DNA of 64,000 nt from Ollibium composti (GTDB taxonomy: Bacteria > Pseudomonadota > Alphaproteobacteria > Rhizobiales > Rhizobiaceae): the NCBI RefSeq assembly GCF_004801285.1, contig NZ_SSNY01000002.1:186001-250000 (forward strand). Direction: 5' to 3'. Shown piece after piece: positions 54,562 to 64,000 of this stretch. The notes beneath the pieces are model-generated. The model searched no databases, had not been told where the DNA came from, and worked only from the letters and a program-made list of their open reading frames with translations. Position numbers and translations under genes: made by a program. Numbering within the stretch: position 1 is the stretch's first letter; every line of letters begins with the position of its first letter.

Positions 54562-55434
54562 ATGGCCACCAGACAGACCAGCACGCTTGCGCGCTTCATG
54601 ATGGCGCCGTCGGTCATCCTGCTCCTGGTCTGGATGATCGTGCCGCTGGCGGTGACGCTGTGGTTCTCCTTCCTGCAGTACAATCCGCTGAACCCGATCC
54701 GCGACGGCTTCATCGGCTTTTCCAACTACGCGCTGTTCTTCAAGAACCCGGCCTTCGCCGCTTCCATCGTCAACACGCTGGTGCTGGTCCTGGCGGTGCT
54801 CGCCATCACCATCGTCGGCGGCATCCTCCTTGCGCTGCTGCTCGACCAGCCGATGTGGGGGCAGGGCATCGTGCGCATCCTGGTGATCTCGCCCTTCTTC
54901 GTCATGCCGCCGGTGGCCGCCCTTGTGTGGAAGAACATGATCATGCATCCGGGCTACGGCGTCTTCGCCGACATCGCCCGCTTCTTCGGCGTCCAGCCGG
55001 TCGACTGGTTCGCCGACCTGCCGCTTTTTTCCATCATCATCATCGTTGCCTGGCAGTGGCTGCCCTTCGCCACGCTGATCCTGCTCACCTCGCTGCAGTC
55101 GCTCGACGGCGAGCAGAAGGAGGCGGCGGAGATGGACGGCGCCGGTTTCCTCGCCCGCTTCCGCTACCTGACGCTGCCGCATCTGGCCCGCGCCATCACC
55201 GTGGTCGTGCTGATCGAGACGATCTTCCTTCTGTCGGTCTATGCCGAGATCCTCGTCACCACCAATGGCGGCCCCGGCTACGCCTCCACCAACCTGCCCT
55301 TCCTCGTCTACCAGAAGGCGCTGCTGGAGTTCAAAATCGGCCAGGCGTCGGCCGGCGGCATCATCGCCGTCATCCTCGCCAACATCGTCGCGCTGTTCCT
55401 CATGCGCGCCGTCGGCAAGAACCTGGACAAGTAG
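54562..55434 (+). CDS. smoF: Polyol ABC importer permease
   Basis: 290 residues, six hydrophobic segments, of the MalF/UgpA type. The coupling loop EAAEMDGAGFLARFRYLTLP near residue 187 is the EAA motif that contacts the ATPase. GGGGAGAGAAC precedes the ATG. Works with SmoG nine bases downstream as the two membrane halves of the importer. Confidence 0.93.
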   Translation: MATRQTSTLARFMMAPSVILLLVWMIVPLAVTLWFSFLQYNPLNPIRDGFIGFSNYALFFKNPAFAASIVNTLVLVLAVLAITIVGGILLALLLDQPMWGQGIVRILVISPFFVMPPVAALVWKNMIMHPGYGVFADIARFFGVQPVDWFADLPLFSIIIIVAWQWLPFATLILLTSLQSLDGEQKEAAEMDGAGFLARFRYLTLPHLARAITVVVLIETIFLLSVYAEILVTTNGGPGYASTNLPFLVYQKALLEFKIGQASAGGIIAVILANIVALFLMRAVGKNLDK

Positions 55435-55443
55435 GAGGCGACC

Positions 55444-56268
55444 ATGGCCCGTGCCGTCACCAACCGCCACAAGACGATCGTCACGATCGCCGCCTGGATC
55501 GTCGCGCTGCTGATCTTCTTTCCGATCCTCTACACCATCGTCACTTCCTTCAAGTCGGAGCAGGAGGCGATCGCCGGCTTCAACCTGATCCCCTCCGGCA
55601 CGCTGGAGAGCTACACGGCGGTCGAGGAGCAGAGCGGCTATTTCAGGTTCTTCCTCAACTCGGTGATCCTGTCGGTCGGCTCGACCATCCTGGCCCTCCT
55701 CGTCGCCGTTCCCGCCGCATGGTCGATGGCGTTCTCGCCGACGAAGCGCACCAAGGACATCCTGATGTGGATGCTGTCCACCAAGATGATGCCTGCGGTG
55801 GCGGTGCTGTTTCCCATCTACCTGATCTTCCGCGACTGGGGCCTGCTCGACAGCCGTATCGGCCTGACCGTCATGCTGATGCTGATCAACCTGCCGATCG
55901 TGGTGTGGATGCTCTACACCTACTTCCGCGAGATTCCCGGCGAGATCCTGGAAGCCGCGCGCATGGACGGCGCGACGCTGTGGGGCGAGATCGTCTATGT
56001 GCTGACGCCGATGGCGGTGCCGGGCATCGCCTCGACCATGCTGCTCAACATCATCCTCGCCTGGAACGAGGCGTTCTGGACGATCCGGCTGACCACCATC
56101 AACGCCGCACCCTTGACCGCCTTCATCTCATCCTTCTCCAGCCCGCAGGGCCTGTTCTGGGCGAAGCTCTCGGCCGCCTCGACGCTGGCCATCGCGCCGA
56201 TCCTGATCATGGGCTGGTTCAGCCAGAAGCAACTCGTGCGCGGCCTGACCTTCGGTGCGGTGAAGTGA
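55444..56268 (+). CDS. smoG: Polyol ABC importer permease
   Basis: 274 residues, six hydrophobic segments, MalG type. EAA motif: EILEAARMDGATLWGEIVYV near residue 170; C-terminal GWFSQKQLVRGLTFGAVK. GTAGGAGGCGACC precedes the ATG. A class C repeat separates it from the ATPase gene. Confidence 0.93.
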   Translation: MARAVTNRHKTIVTIAAWIVALLIFFPILYTIVTSFKSEQEAIAGFNLIPSGTLESYTAVEEQSGYFRFFLNSVILSVGSTILALLVAVPAAWSMAFSPTKRTKDILMWMLSTKMMPAVAVLFPIYLIFRDWGLLDSRIGLTVMLMLINLPIVVWMLYTYFREIPGEILEAARMDGATLWGEIVYVLTPMAVPGIASTMLLNIILAWNEAFWTIRLTTINAAPLTAFISSFSSPQGLFWAKLSAASTLAIAPILIMGWFSQKQLVRGLTFGAVK

Positions 56269-56289
56269 TGGACACGGCTGTGCCATCGA

Positions 56290-56420
56290 CCCCCACTCCG
56301 GTCTGCTTCGCAGACCACCTCTCCCCCGTTCGACGGGGGAGAGGAACACCGCCGAGTTTGCGACCAGCCTTCCTCTCCCCCAGGCAGGGGGAGAGGTGGC
56401 CCGAAGGGCCGGAGTGGGGG
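56290..56420. repeat. Palindromic repeat, class C, between smoG and smoK
   Basis: Termini CCCCCACTCCGGTC and CCGGAGTGGGGG; left hairpin GTCT-GCTTCGC-AGAC, whose arm differs from other copies yet stays complementary. The right hairpin here is GGCCCGAAGGGCC instead. Confidence 0.88.
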
Positions 56421-56492
56421 TGCTTGCGCCGGTTGCCGCAAATCTCGCAGGTCAAAGAAGCTGACGAACGGTAGCGTCGGGAGAGGAACATC

Positions 56493-57494
<1,002 letters not shown>

Positions 57495-57503
57495 GGATTG
57501 GTC

Positions 57504-58274
57504 ATGCGGCTCAAGGGCAAATCGGCGCTGATCACCGGCTCGGCGCGCGGCATCGGCAGGGCTTTTGCGGAAGCCTATGTGCGCGAGGGCGCCACGGTCG
57601 CGATTGCCGACATCAATATCGACGCGGCCGAAAGGACCGCGCGGGAGATCGGCGACAAGGCCTATGCGGTGAGGCTCGACGTCACCGATCAGGCCTCGAT
57701 CGACGCGGCGGTGAAGGCGGTCGAGGACAGGACCGGCGGGCTCGATATCCTCATCAACAACGCCGCCCTGTTCGACGCCGCGCCCATCGTCGAGATCGCC
57801 AGGGGCAGCTACGAAAAACTGTTTTCCGTCAACGTGGCGGGCACGCTGTTCATGCTGCAGGCGGCAGCCAGGTCGATGATCGCCCGGGGCAAGGGGGGCA
57901 GGATCATCAACATGGCGAGCCAGGCCGGCCGCAGGGGCGAGGCCTTGGTGGCGGTCTACTGCGCCACCAAGGCTGCCGTCATCTCGCTCACCCAGTCGGC
58001 GGGGCTCGACCTCATCAGGCACGGCATCAACGTCAACGCCATCGCGCCCGGTGTCGTCGACGGCGAGCACTGGGACGGCGTCGACGCGCTGTTTGCAAAG
58101 TACGAGAAGCGCCCGCTCGGCGAGAAGAAGAAGCTGGTCGGCGAGGGTGTGCCCTACGGCCGCATGGGCCGCGCCGAAGACCTCACCGGCATGGCGGTTT
58201 TCCTCGCCAGTGCCGAGGCCGACTACATCGTCGCCCAGACCTACAATGTCGATGGCGGCCAGTGGATGAGTTAG
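57504..58274 (+). CDS. smoS: Sorbitol (polyol) dehydrogenase SmoS, SDR type
   Basis: 256 residues, exactly the length of Rhodobacter SmoS. Rossmann motif ITGSARGIGRAF near residue 10, NNAALFD, catalytic Ser in NMASQAG, Tyr153 and Lys157 in YCATKAA. NAD-dependent oxidation of sorbitol to fructose, and possibly galactitol or related polyols. AAGGATTGGTC precedes the ATG; a TTG two codons earlier is less likely. Nine bases after smoK. Confidence 0.93.
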   Translation: MRLKGKSALITGSARGIGRAFAEAYVREGATVAIADINIDAAERTAREIGDKAYAVRLDVTDQASIDAAVKAVEDRTGGLDILINNAALFDAAPIVEIARGSYEKLFSVNVAGTLFMLQAAARSMIARGKGGRIINMASQAGRRGEALVAVYCATKAAVISLTQSAGLDLIRHGINVNAIAPGVVDGEHWDGVDALFAKYEKRPLGEKKKLVGEGVPYGRMGRAEDLTGMAVFLASAEADYIVAQTYNVDGGQWMS

Positions 58275-58277
58275 CGC

Positions 58278-58412
58278 TCCTCGCCCCGTTTACGGGGAGA
58301 GGATGCCGGCAGGCAGGTGAGGGGCAGAGCCAAGTTCCGAAACGTTCGTGCAGCCCTCATCCGGCCCTTCGGGCCACCTTCTCCCCGTAAACGGGGAGAA
58401 GGAATCGCCGAT
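58278..58412. repeat. Palindromic repeat, class A, between smoS and mtlK
   Basis: TCGCCCCGTTTACGGGGAGA followed by ATGCCGGCAGGCAGGTGAGG on the left, and the CCCTTCGGG and TCTCCCCGTAAACGGGGAGA hairpins on the right. The same plan as the copy at 49.7 kb. Confidence 0.88.
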
Positions 58413-58450
58413 GCGGCGGCGCCCAACGGTGAATGGGAAGGCATATTGAA

Positions 58451-59923
58451 ATGACCACGAAACTCTCGCTATCGAACCTTGCTTCCCTTCCCGCCACCGT
58501 CGCCCGTCCTCGATACGGTCGCGAAAACCTCAAGGCCGGCATCCTGCATTTCGGCGTCGGCAATTTTCATCGCGCCCATCAGGCGGTCTATCTCGACGAC
58601 TTGTTCAATCTCGGCCTCGGCCACGACTGGGCGCTGGTCGGCGCCGGCGTCTTCGAGGGCGAGAAGGCGGGCCGTGAAAAGCTGGCGCGGCAGGACTGGC
58701 TGACCACAGTGGTCGAGCAGGACGAAGGCCATATGAGCGCCCGCGTCACCGGTGCGATGATCGATTTCCTGACGCCGGGAAACGCCGCCGCGATCATCGA
58801 AAAGTTGGCCGATCCCGGGATAAAAATCGTCTCGCTGACCATCACCGAGGGCGGCTATTTCATCGACCCGGCGTCCGGCCGGTTCGATCCGACGCATCCC
58901 GACATCGTCGCCGATGCGAAGGACGTCGCCGCACCCCGCACGGTATTCGGCATCATCCTGGCCGGGCTGGTGCGGCGGCGCGCCGACGGCATCGTGCCGT
59001 TCACGGTCATGTCCTGCGACAACATCCCCCATAACGGCCGCGTCACCGCCGACGGCGTCGTCGGCCTCGCCCGGCTTGTGGACGAGGACCTTGCCGCATG
59101 GGTGCGCGACACGGTCGCCTTTCCCAACGCCATGGTCGACCGCATCACGCCGGCGACCAGCGAGCGCGAGCGCAAAATCCTCGCCGACGACTTCGGCGTC
59201 GAGGACGCATGGCCGGTCTTCTGCGAGCCGTTCCGGCAATGGGTGCTGGAGGACCGCTTCACCGACGGCCGGCCGCCGCTGGAGAAGGTCGGCGTGCAGT
59301 TCGTGCCAGACGTGTCGCCTTACGAACAGATGAAGATCCGCATCCTCAACGGCGGCCATGCGGCGATCGCCTATCCGGCCGGGCTGATGGACATCCATTT
59401 CGTCCACGAGGCGATGGCCGAGCCGCTGGTGCGCGGCTTCCTGGAAAAGGTCGAGCGCGAGGAGATCATTCCCACCGTGCCGCCGGTGCCGGACACCAGC
59501 CTGCAGGATTATTACCAGCTGATCGAGAAGCGGTTCTCCAACCCGAAGATCGGCGACACGGTGCGGCGGCTTTGCCTCGACGGCTCGAACCGCCAGCCGA
59601 AATTCATCATCCCCACCATCGCCGACCGGCTGAAGGCGGGCAAGGACGCGGCGGGACTGGCGCTGGAATCGGCGCTGTGGTGCCGTTACTGCTTCGGCAC
59701 CACCGATTCGGGCGCCGTCATCGAACCCAACGATCCCAACTGGGACCGCATGCAGGCGACCTCCGCCAAGGCCAAGGACGATCCGTCCGCCTGGCTCGCG
59801 ATGGAGGACATCTACGGCGAGGTCGGCCGCTCGGCCTCCTTCGCCGCCGCGTTCGCCAAGGCGCTGGACGCACTGTGGAAAGACGGCGCGCGCGCGACGC
59901 TGACGCGCTATCTGGCAGGGTAG
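58451..59923 (+). CDS. mtlK: Mannitol 2-dehydrogenase
   Basis: 490 residues of the polyol-specific long-chain dehydrogenase family; oxidises mannitol to fructose and often arabitol to xylulose with NAD. Seen: ILHFGVGNFHRAHQAVYLDD near residue 34, VSLTITEGGYFID, VMSCDNIPHNG, and the catalytic Lys-x5-Asn-x2-His in KIRILNGGHAAIAYPAG near residue 297. The ATG at 58451 follows GGGAAGG at about 10 bases. Confidence 0.95.
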   Translation: MTTKLSLSNLASLPATVARPRYGRENLKAGILHFGVGNFHRAHQAVYLDDLFNLGLGHDWALVGAGVFEGEKAGREKLARQDWLTTVVEQDEGHMSARVTGAMIDFLTPGNAAAIIEKLADPGIKIVSLTITEGGYFIDPASGRFDPTHPDIVADAKDVAAPRTVFGIILAGLVRRRADGIVPFTVMSCDNIPHNGRVTADGVVGLARLVDEDLAAWVRDTVAFPNAMVDRITPATSERERKILADDFGVEDAWPVFCEPFRQWVLEDRFTDGRPPLEKVGVQFVPDVSPYEQMKIRILNGGHAAIAYPAGLMDIHFVHEAMAEPLVRGFLEKVEREEIIPTVPPVPDTSLQDYYQLIEKRFSNPKIGDTVRRLCLDGSNRQPKFIIPTIADRLKAGKDAAGLALESALWCRYCFGTTDSGAVIEPNDPNWDRMQATSAKAKDDPSAWLAMEDIYGEVGRSASFAAAFAKALDALWKDGARATLTRYLAG

Positions 59924-59936
59924 CGCGGCGCACTCG

Positions 59937-60074
59937 CCCCCACGCCGTCCCGGCTTCGCCGGCCCACCTCTCCCTCGATCAAGACGGGGAGAGGAAAGCC
60001 GGCCGCGATCTGACCTCCCTTCCTCTCCCCCGGGAAGGGAGAAAGGTGGCTTGCGAAGCAAGACGGAGTGGGGG
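59937..60074. repeat. Intergenic palindromic repeat, class C
   Basis: Begins CCCCCACGCCGTC, ends GACGGAGTGGGGG; left hairpin CCG-GCTTCGC-CGG, right TTGCGAAGCAA. Between mtlK and the kinase gene, which follow one another on the same strand. Confidence 0.88.
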
Positions 60075-60168
60075 TGATCCTCAGCAGGTGACTACCCCCG
60101 CCTTGCCTCGGCCGAACCCGTCCTTATAGTCGCCCCCGGTTGCGGTTCGCCGCAATGTCGGGAGAGGC

Positions 60169-61758
60169 ATGGTGAGCAGCGGTTTCGTCTGTGCGGTCGA
60201 CGTCGGCACCGGGAGTGCCCGTGCCGGCATCCTGGATGCGGACGGCAGGCTGCTCGGCCGTGCCGATCGGCCTATCCGGATGAACCAGCCGAAGCCGGAT
60301 CACGCCGAGCATGATTCCGAGGACATCTGGGCGGCGGTCTGCGCGGCGGTTCGCGAGGCGCGGCAGAAGGCGGGCGTGGCGCCGGAAGCGGTCGCCGGCA
60401 TAGCCTTCGACGCCACCTGCTCGCTGGTCGTGCGCGACCGCGACGGCCAACCGCTCGGCGTTTCGACTGGCGGCGGGCGGAACTGGGACACCATCGTGTG
60501 GCTCGATCACCGCGCCATAGCCGAGGCCGACGAATGCACCGCGACCGGGCATCGCGTGCTCGATTTCATCGGCGGCGTCATGTCGCCGGAGATGCAGGTG
60601 CCGAAGCTGATGTGGCTGAAGCGCCATATGCCTGAAACATGGGCGCGCGCCGGCCATCTGTTCGACCTCGCCGATTTCCTCGGCTGGAAGGCGACCGGCT
60701 CGCTCGCCCGCTCGCAATGCACGCTGACGGCCAAATGGACCTATCTGGCGCATGAGGAACCGGGCTGGCAGGAAGACTTCTTCGCCACTGTGGGGTTGGC
60801 GGACCTGTTCGACCATGCCGGCCTGCCGGACAGGGCAAGTCCCGTCGGCGCCGACCTCGGCCCGCTGACGCCGCAGGCGGCGGCCGATCTCGGCCTGAGC
60901 GAGGCCTGCCGGGTCGGCGCCGGCGTCATCGACGCCTATGCCGGCGCGCTCGGCGTGCTGGGCGGTTTCGCCGCCGACGCCGAAAACATCGGCCGGCACC
61001 TGGCGCTGATCGCCGGCACGTCGAGCTGCGTCATGGCGATGTCGCCCGAGCCGCGGCCTTTCGCCGGCGTCTGGGGTCCTTATTTCGGCGCCGCCCTGCC
61101 TGAGCTCTGGCTGTCGGAAGGCGGCCAGTCGGCCACCGGCGCGCTGCTCGACCATGTTATTCGCTGGCACGGCGCCGGCGGCGAGCCGAATGCGGCCATG
61201 CATGCGCGCATCGCCGCCCGCATCGGCGAACTACGCCGGGCGGAAGGGCTCGACCTCGCCGGCCGCCTGCATGTGCTGCCGGATTTCCACGGCAACCGCT
61301 CGCCGCTGGCCGATCCGCACGCCGTCGGCGTCGTCAGCGGGCTGACGCTGGACGCCTCCTTCGACAGCCTGTGCAAGCTCTATTGGCGCACGGCGGTGGC
61401 GATCGCCCTCGGCGTGCGTCATATCCTCGAGGCGCTGAACCGCAACGGCTACGTCATCGACACGCTGCACGTCACCGGCGGCCACACCCGCAACCCGCTC
61501 CTGATGGAGCTCTATGCCGACGCCACCGGCTGCACGGTTGTGGAGCCGGAGCTGGACGAGGCGGTGCTCACCGGCACCGGCATGGTCGCCGCCACCGCCG
61601 CCGGCCTGTTCCCGAGCCTTCCCGCGGCTTGCGTCGCCATGCGGCAGCAAGGCCGCGCGCGCAAGCCGAACCCCGCCGCCGCGCACCGCTTCGACCGCGA
61701 CCACCGCATCTTCCTCGAAATGCACCGGCAAAGGCGGGCGCTCGACGCCATGGCCTGA
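60169..61758 (+). CDS. FGGY pentulose kinase, D-ribulokinase type
   Basis: 529 residues of the FGGY kinase fold: N-terminal phosphate loop CAVDVGTGSARAGI, IAFDATCSLVVRD, GGVMSPEMQVPKLMWLKRH, IAGTSSCVMAMSP and a late VTGGHTRNPLLMEL. The TCSLV and MSPEMQxPKL motifs are those of the human FGGY/yeast YDR109C D-ribulokinase subgroup, not of XylB. So it likely makes D-ribulose 5-phosphate, which would let the region use ribitol or arabitol. GGGAGAGGC precedes the ATG. The final polyol gene. Confidence 0.85.
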   Translation: MVSSGFVCAVDVGTGSARAGILDADGRLLGRADRPIRMNQPKPDHAEHDSEDIWAAVCAAVREARQKAGVAPEAVAGIAFDATCSLVVRDRDGQPLGVSTGGGRNWDTIVWLDHRAIAEADECTATGHRVLDFIGGVMSPEMQVPKLMWLKRHMPETWARAGHLFDLADFLGWKATGSLARSQCTLTAKWTYLAHEEPGWQEDFFATVGLADLFDHAGLPDRASPVGADLGPLTPQAAADLGLSEACRVGAGVIDAYAGALGVLGGFAADAENIGRHLALIAGTSSCVMAMSPEPRPFAGVWGPYFGAALPELWLSEGGQSATGALLDHVIRWHGAGGEPNAAMHARIAARIGELRRAEGLDLAGRLHVLPDFHGNRSPLADPHAVGVVSGLTLDASFDSLCKLYWRTAVAIALGVRHILEALNRNGYVIDTLHVTGGHTRNPLLMELYADATGCTVVEPELDEAVLTGTGMVAATAAGLFPSLPAACVAMRQQGRARKPNPAAAHRFDRDHRIFLEMHRQRRALDAMA

Positions 61759-61786
61759 AGCCGGTGCGATTTGATTGCTGGCGTCA

Positions 61787-61925
61787 CCCCCTCTCCGTCT
61801 TGCTTCGCAAGCCACCTCTCCCCCACCTCGCGGGGGAGAGGATCGGAGCCAAGCTTTCGGCCGGCCTATCCTCTCCCTCCGGAACGGGGGAGAGGTGGCT
61901 CGGCGAAGCCGAGACGGAGAGGGGG
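61787..61925. repeat. Intergenic palindromic repeat, class C
   Basis: Termini CCCCCTCTCCGTC and GACGGAGAGGGGG; left hairpin CTT-GCTTCGC-AAG, right CTCGGCGAAGCCGAG. Between the convergent kinase and phosphatase genes. Confidence 0.9.
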
Positions 61926-61992
61926 CTTGCGCCATACGTGATTACGCTATCGTCGTCGGAAGAGAGGCGGCGTCGGCGGTTGACGGGAGCAG

Positions 61993-62577
61993 TCAGCGCT
62001 GGTTCCAGCCGCGCACCACCGGCTCGGCGCGGCTATGGTGTTCGTAGCCCAGCACGCTGATGCTGGCCGTGTCGAGCGTAAACAGGGCGCCCTGTTCGGG
62101 TGGCAGGCCGAGCCAGCGCGCCGCCAGCACGCGCAGGAAATGCGCGCTGGAGAAGATCAGCACAGCGCCGTTTTCGGCGCGCAGGGCCGCGACGATCCTG
62201 TCGGCCCGCCGGCCGGCGTCCGCCGCCTGCTCGCCGTCCGGGCAGCCGTCGCGGAACAGCAGCCAGCCGGGGCGTTCCTGCAGGATTTGCGGCGTCGTCA
62301 GGCCTTCGTAGGTACCGTAGTCCCATTCGGCGAGATCGTCCTTAACGATGCAGCGGTCGCCGAAGCCGGCCAGTTCGCAGGTCCGGCGCGCTCGCTGCGA
62401 CGGGCTCGACCAGACGGCGGCGAACGCCTGTCCCTCCAGCCTTCCGGCCAGTCCGCGCGCCGCCGCCTCGCCGGCGGCCGTCAGGGGAATGTCGCTGCGC
62501 CCGGTATGGCGGCCGGACGCGCTCCATTGCGTCTCGCCGTGGCGCACCAGCCATATGTCCGAGACCGCTCCGCTCAT
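61993..62577 (-). CDS. Histidine phosphatase family protein
   Basis: 194 residues. Catalytic signature LVRHGETQWSASGRHTGRSD, with the phospho-accepting His, near residue 11; SSPSQRARRTCELAGF with the second Arg; AEWDYGTYEGLTTPQI with the acid; and FSSAHFLRVLAARW with the second His. Phosphoglycerate mutase-like phosphatase of unknown substrate. Start ATG 62577; AAAGGAAAGG lies a little further upstream than ideal. Confidence 0.9.
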   Translation of the reverse strand: MSGAVSDIWLVRHGETQWSASGRHTGRSDIPLTAAGEAAARGLAGRLEGQAFAAVWSSPSQRARRTCELAGFGDRCIVKDDLAEWDYGTYEGLTTPQILQERPGWLLFRDGCPDGEQAADAGRRADRIVAALRAENGAVLIFSSAHFLRVLAARWLGLPPEQGALFTLDTASISVLGYEHHSRAEPVVRGWNQR

Positions 62578-62803
62578 GCCTAACCTTTCCTTTTCGTCCT
62601 GCTTTCGTCGCAGGAGCGGGCGGCGAATGCAACGGCCCCGGCGAGGGTGCCGCCGCTGGTCCGGCGCTTGTGGCGGTGCCCCTCTTGTCTTTTTGCGCCT
62701 TTTCGTCGACAAACCGCATCTTGCCCGCGGCGCCATGACGTGCTGCGGCGATTCGTGCGGCTTCCGGCCGATTTGCCGACGCGCCGTGTGTGGATTGACG
62801 ACC

Positions 62804-64000
62804 ATGTCCGTTATGGAAGCCGGAGCGCGCGCGCCGGAAAATCTCTGGCGCTCCGAAATCAAGGCGACGGTGGCGCTCGCCTGGCCGATGGTGCTGACCA
62901 ATCTCGGCCAGACGGCGATGACGGCCACCGACGTCATGATGATGGGCCGGCTCGGCCCGGCGAAGCTGGCGGCCGGCGCGCTCGGCTCCAACCTCTATTT
63001 CATGCTGATGATCTTCGGCCTCGGCCTGATGCTCGCCACCTCGCCGATGATGGCGACCGAACTCGGCCGCAAGCGCCATTCGGTGCGCGACATTCGCCGC
63101 ACCGTGCGGCAGGGCCTGTGGCAGGCCGTTCTGGTCGCAATTCCCATCTGGCTCATCCTGTGGCACGGCGAGGCGCTGCTGCTCCTGATGGGGCAGGAGC
63201 CGGACTTGGCACATCTGGCCGGCATCTACCTGCACTGGCTGCAATGGGCGGTGCTGCCCTTCTACGGCTACATCGTCCTGCGCTCCTTCATTTCGGCGCT
63301 GGAGCGGCCGGGCTGGGCGCTGGTCATCGTCTTTCTGGCGGTGGCCGCCAACGCCCTGTTCAACTGGCTGTTCATGTTCGGGCATTTCGGCTTCCCGGCC
63401 ATGGGCATCGCCGGCTCCGGCCTCGCCACCACGCTGTCCTCGACGCTGATGTTCATCGGCATGACGGCGGTCGTGCTGGTGGAGCGGCAGTTCCGCCGCT
63501 ACCGCCTGTTCGGCCGCTTCTGGCGTTCCGACTGGCCGCGCTTCATGGGCCTGTTGAAGCTCGGCCTGCCGATTGCCGGCATCCTCGCCTTCGAGGTGAC
63601 CATCTTCAACGCGGCCGCGCTCCTGATGGGCCTGATCGGCGCCGATCCGCTGGCGGCGCACGCCATCGCCCTGCAGGTCTGCTCGATCACCTTCATGGTG
63701 CCGCTCGGCCTGAACCAGGCGGTGACGGTGCGCGTCGGCCTCGCTCACGGCGCCGGCGACAAGGAAGGGGTGAGCCGCGCCGGCTGGACGGCCTTCATCC
63801 TCGGCGTGTCCTTCATGGCGCTGATGGCGCTGGTCATGCTCTTGTGGCCGCGCCCGCTCATCAGCGCCTTCGTCGATGTCGCCGATCCCGCCAACGCGCC
63901 GGTCATCGTGCTGGCGGTGTCGTTCCTCGCCTTCGCCGCCCTGTTCCAGATATTCGACGGCGCGCAGGCGGTGGCTTCCGGCATGCTGCGCGGCCTGCAC
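62804..64000 (+). CDS. MATE-family efflux transporter, 3' end cut by window edge
   Basis: About 399 residues visible of a typical 450-470. At least nine hydrophobic segments; the family N-terminal pattern ALAWPMVLTNLGQTAMTATD followed by MMMGRLGPAKLAAGALG, and in the second half GLPIAGILAFEVTIFNAAAL and VPLGLNQAVTVRVG match NorM-type multidrug/Na+ or H+ antiporters. Start ATG 62804 or 62813; no clear ribosome binding site. Diverges from the histidine phosphatase across 226 bases. Confidence 0.92.
   Translation, partial: MSVMEAGARAPENLWRSEIKATVALAWPMVLTNLGQTAMTATDVMMMGRLGPAKLAAGALGSNLYFMLMIFGLGLMLATSPMMATELGRKRHSVRDIRRTVRQGLWQAVLVAIPIWLILWHGEALLLLMGQEPDLAHLAGIYLHWLQWAVLPFYGYIVLRSFISALERPGWALVIVFLAVAANALFNWLFMFGHFGFPAMGIAGSGLATTLSSTLMFIGMTAVVLVERQFRRYRLFGRFWRSDWPRFMGLLKLGLPIAGILAFEVTIFNAAALLMGLIGADPLAAHAIALQVCSITFMVPLGLNQAVTVRVGLAHGAGDKEGVSRAGWTAFILGVSFMALMALVMLLWPRPLISAFVDVADPANAPVIVLAVSFLAFAALFQIFDGAQAVASGMLRGLH

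Overview
The window reads as an ordinary chromosomal stretch of a GC-rich alphaproteobacterium of the order Hyphomicrobiales, most likely a Mesorhizobium/Aminobacter-like member of the Phyllobacteriaceae. The grounds are the gene order maeB / mutS / glnD / murJ / trpS / universal stress protein / NifU, a smoEFGK-smoS-mtlK polyol operon, a Blh sulfur enzyme, an FrcK-like kinase, a NodF/NodE-like pair, and many short palindromic intergenic repeats. This placement is by recognition, not database search. I see no rRNA, tRNA, CRISPR array, transposase, prophage or plasmid gene.

Layout. 0-9.3 kb: glucokinase (cut by the left edge), MepA murein endopeptidase, an epimerase-like oxidoreductase, QueG, a GST, UppP, an NDUFA9-like protein, a small Cys-containing protein and a DadA-type oxidoreductase. 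9.5-30.2 kb: MaeB, MutS, GlnD, MurJ, TrpS, a universal stress protein and an Nfu-type scaffold. Two accessory blocks sit inside this core. One lies between mutS and glnD: Blh, a DUF899 protein, a tautomerase, an aldo/keto reductase, a DUF305 protein and a copper ATPase with a MerR-type promoter. The other lies between murJ and trpS: an LprI-like protein coupled to a lipoprotein.

30.3-40.0 kb is a tryptophan/kynurenine catabolic neighbourhood. A GntR regulator and a PLP dehydratase diverge from a TrpX-type ABC importer followed by kynureninase. On the opposite strand a benzoate/2-aminobenzoate-CoA ligase is translationally coupled to tryptophan 2,3-dioxygenase. A kynurenine formamidase of the HGGYW type follows. 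Together these would import an indole or kynurenine compound and carry tryptophan to anthranilate and its CoA ester.

40.2-49.7 kb is mixed: a D,D-carboxypeptidase-like lipoprotein, a mutarotase-like unknown, an FrcK-like kinase, a Lys/Ala-rich small protein, a GST, a NodE-like ketosynthase with a NodF-like acyl carrier protein, a GFA protein, UreE without other urease genes, a DUF3995 protein and a class II aldolase. 49.8-61.8 kb is a polyol utilisation region: HAD phosphatase, SorC-type regulator, a LysR/DUF1127 pair, the smoEFGK importer, SmoS, MtlK and a D-ribulokinase-type FGGY kinase. The right end holds a histidine phosphatase and a truncated MATE exporter.

Sixteen intergenic sites carry palindromic repeats that fall into four sequence classes. 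In one class the hairpin arms differ between copies but stay complementary. One copy supplies the ribosome binding site of murJ, and three sit between genes of the smo operon. These repeats, the tryptophan region and the NodFE-like pair are the most interesting features here.
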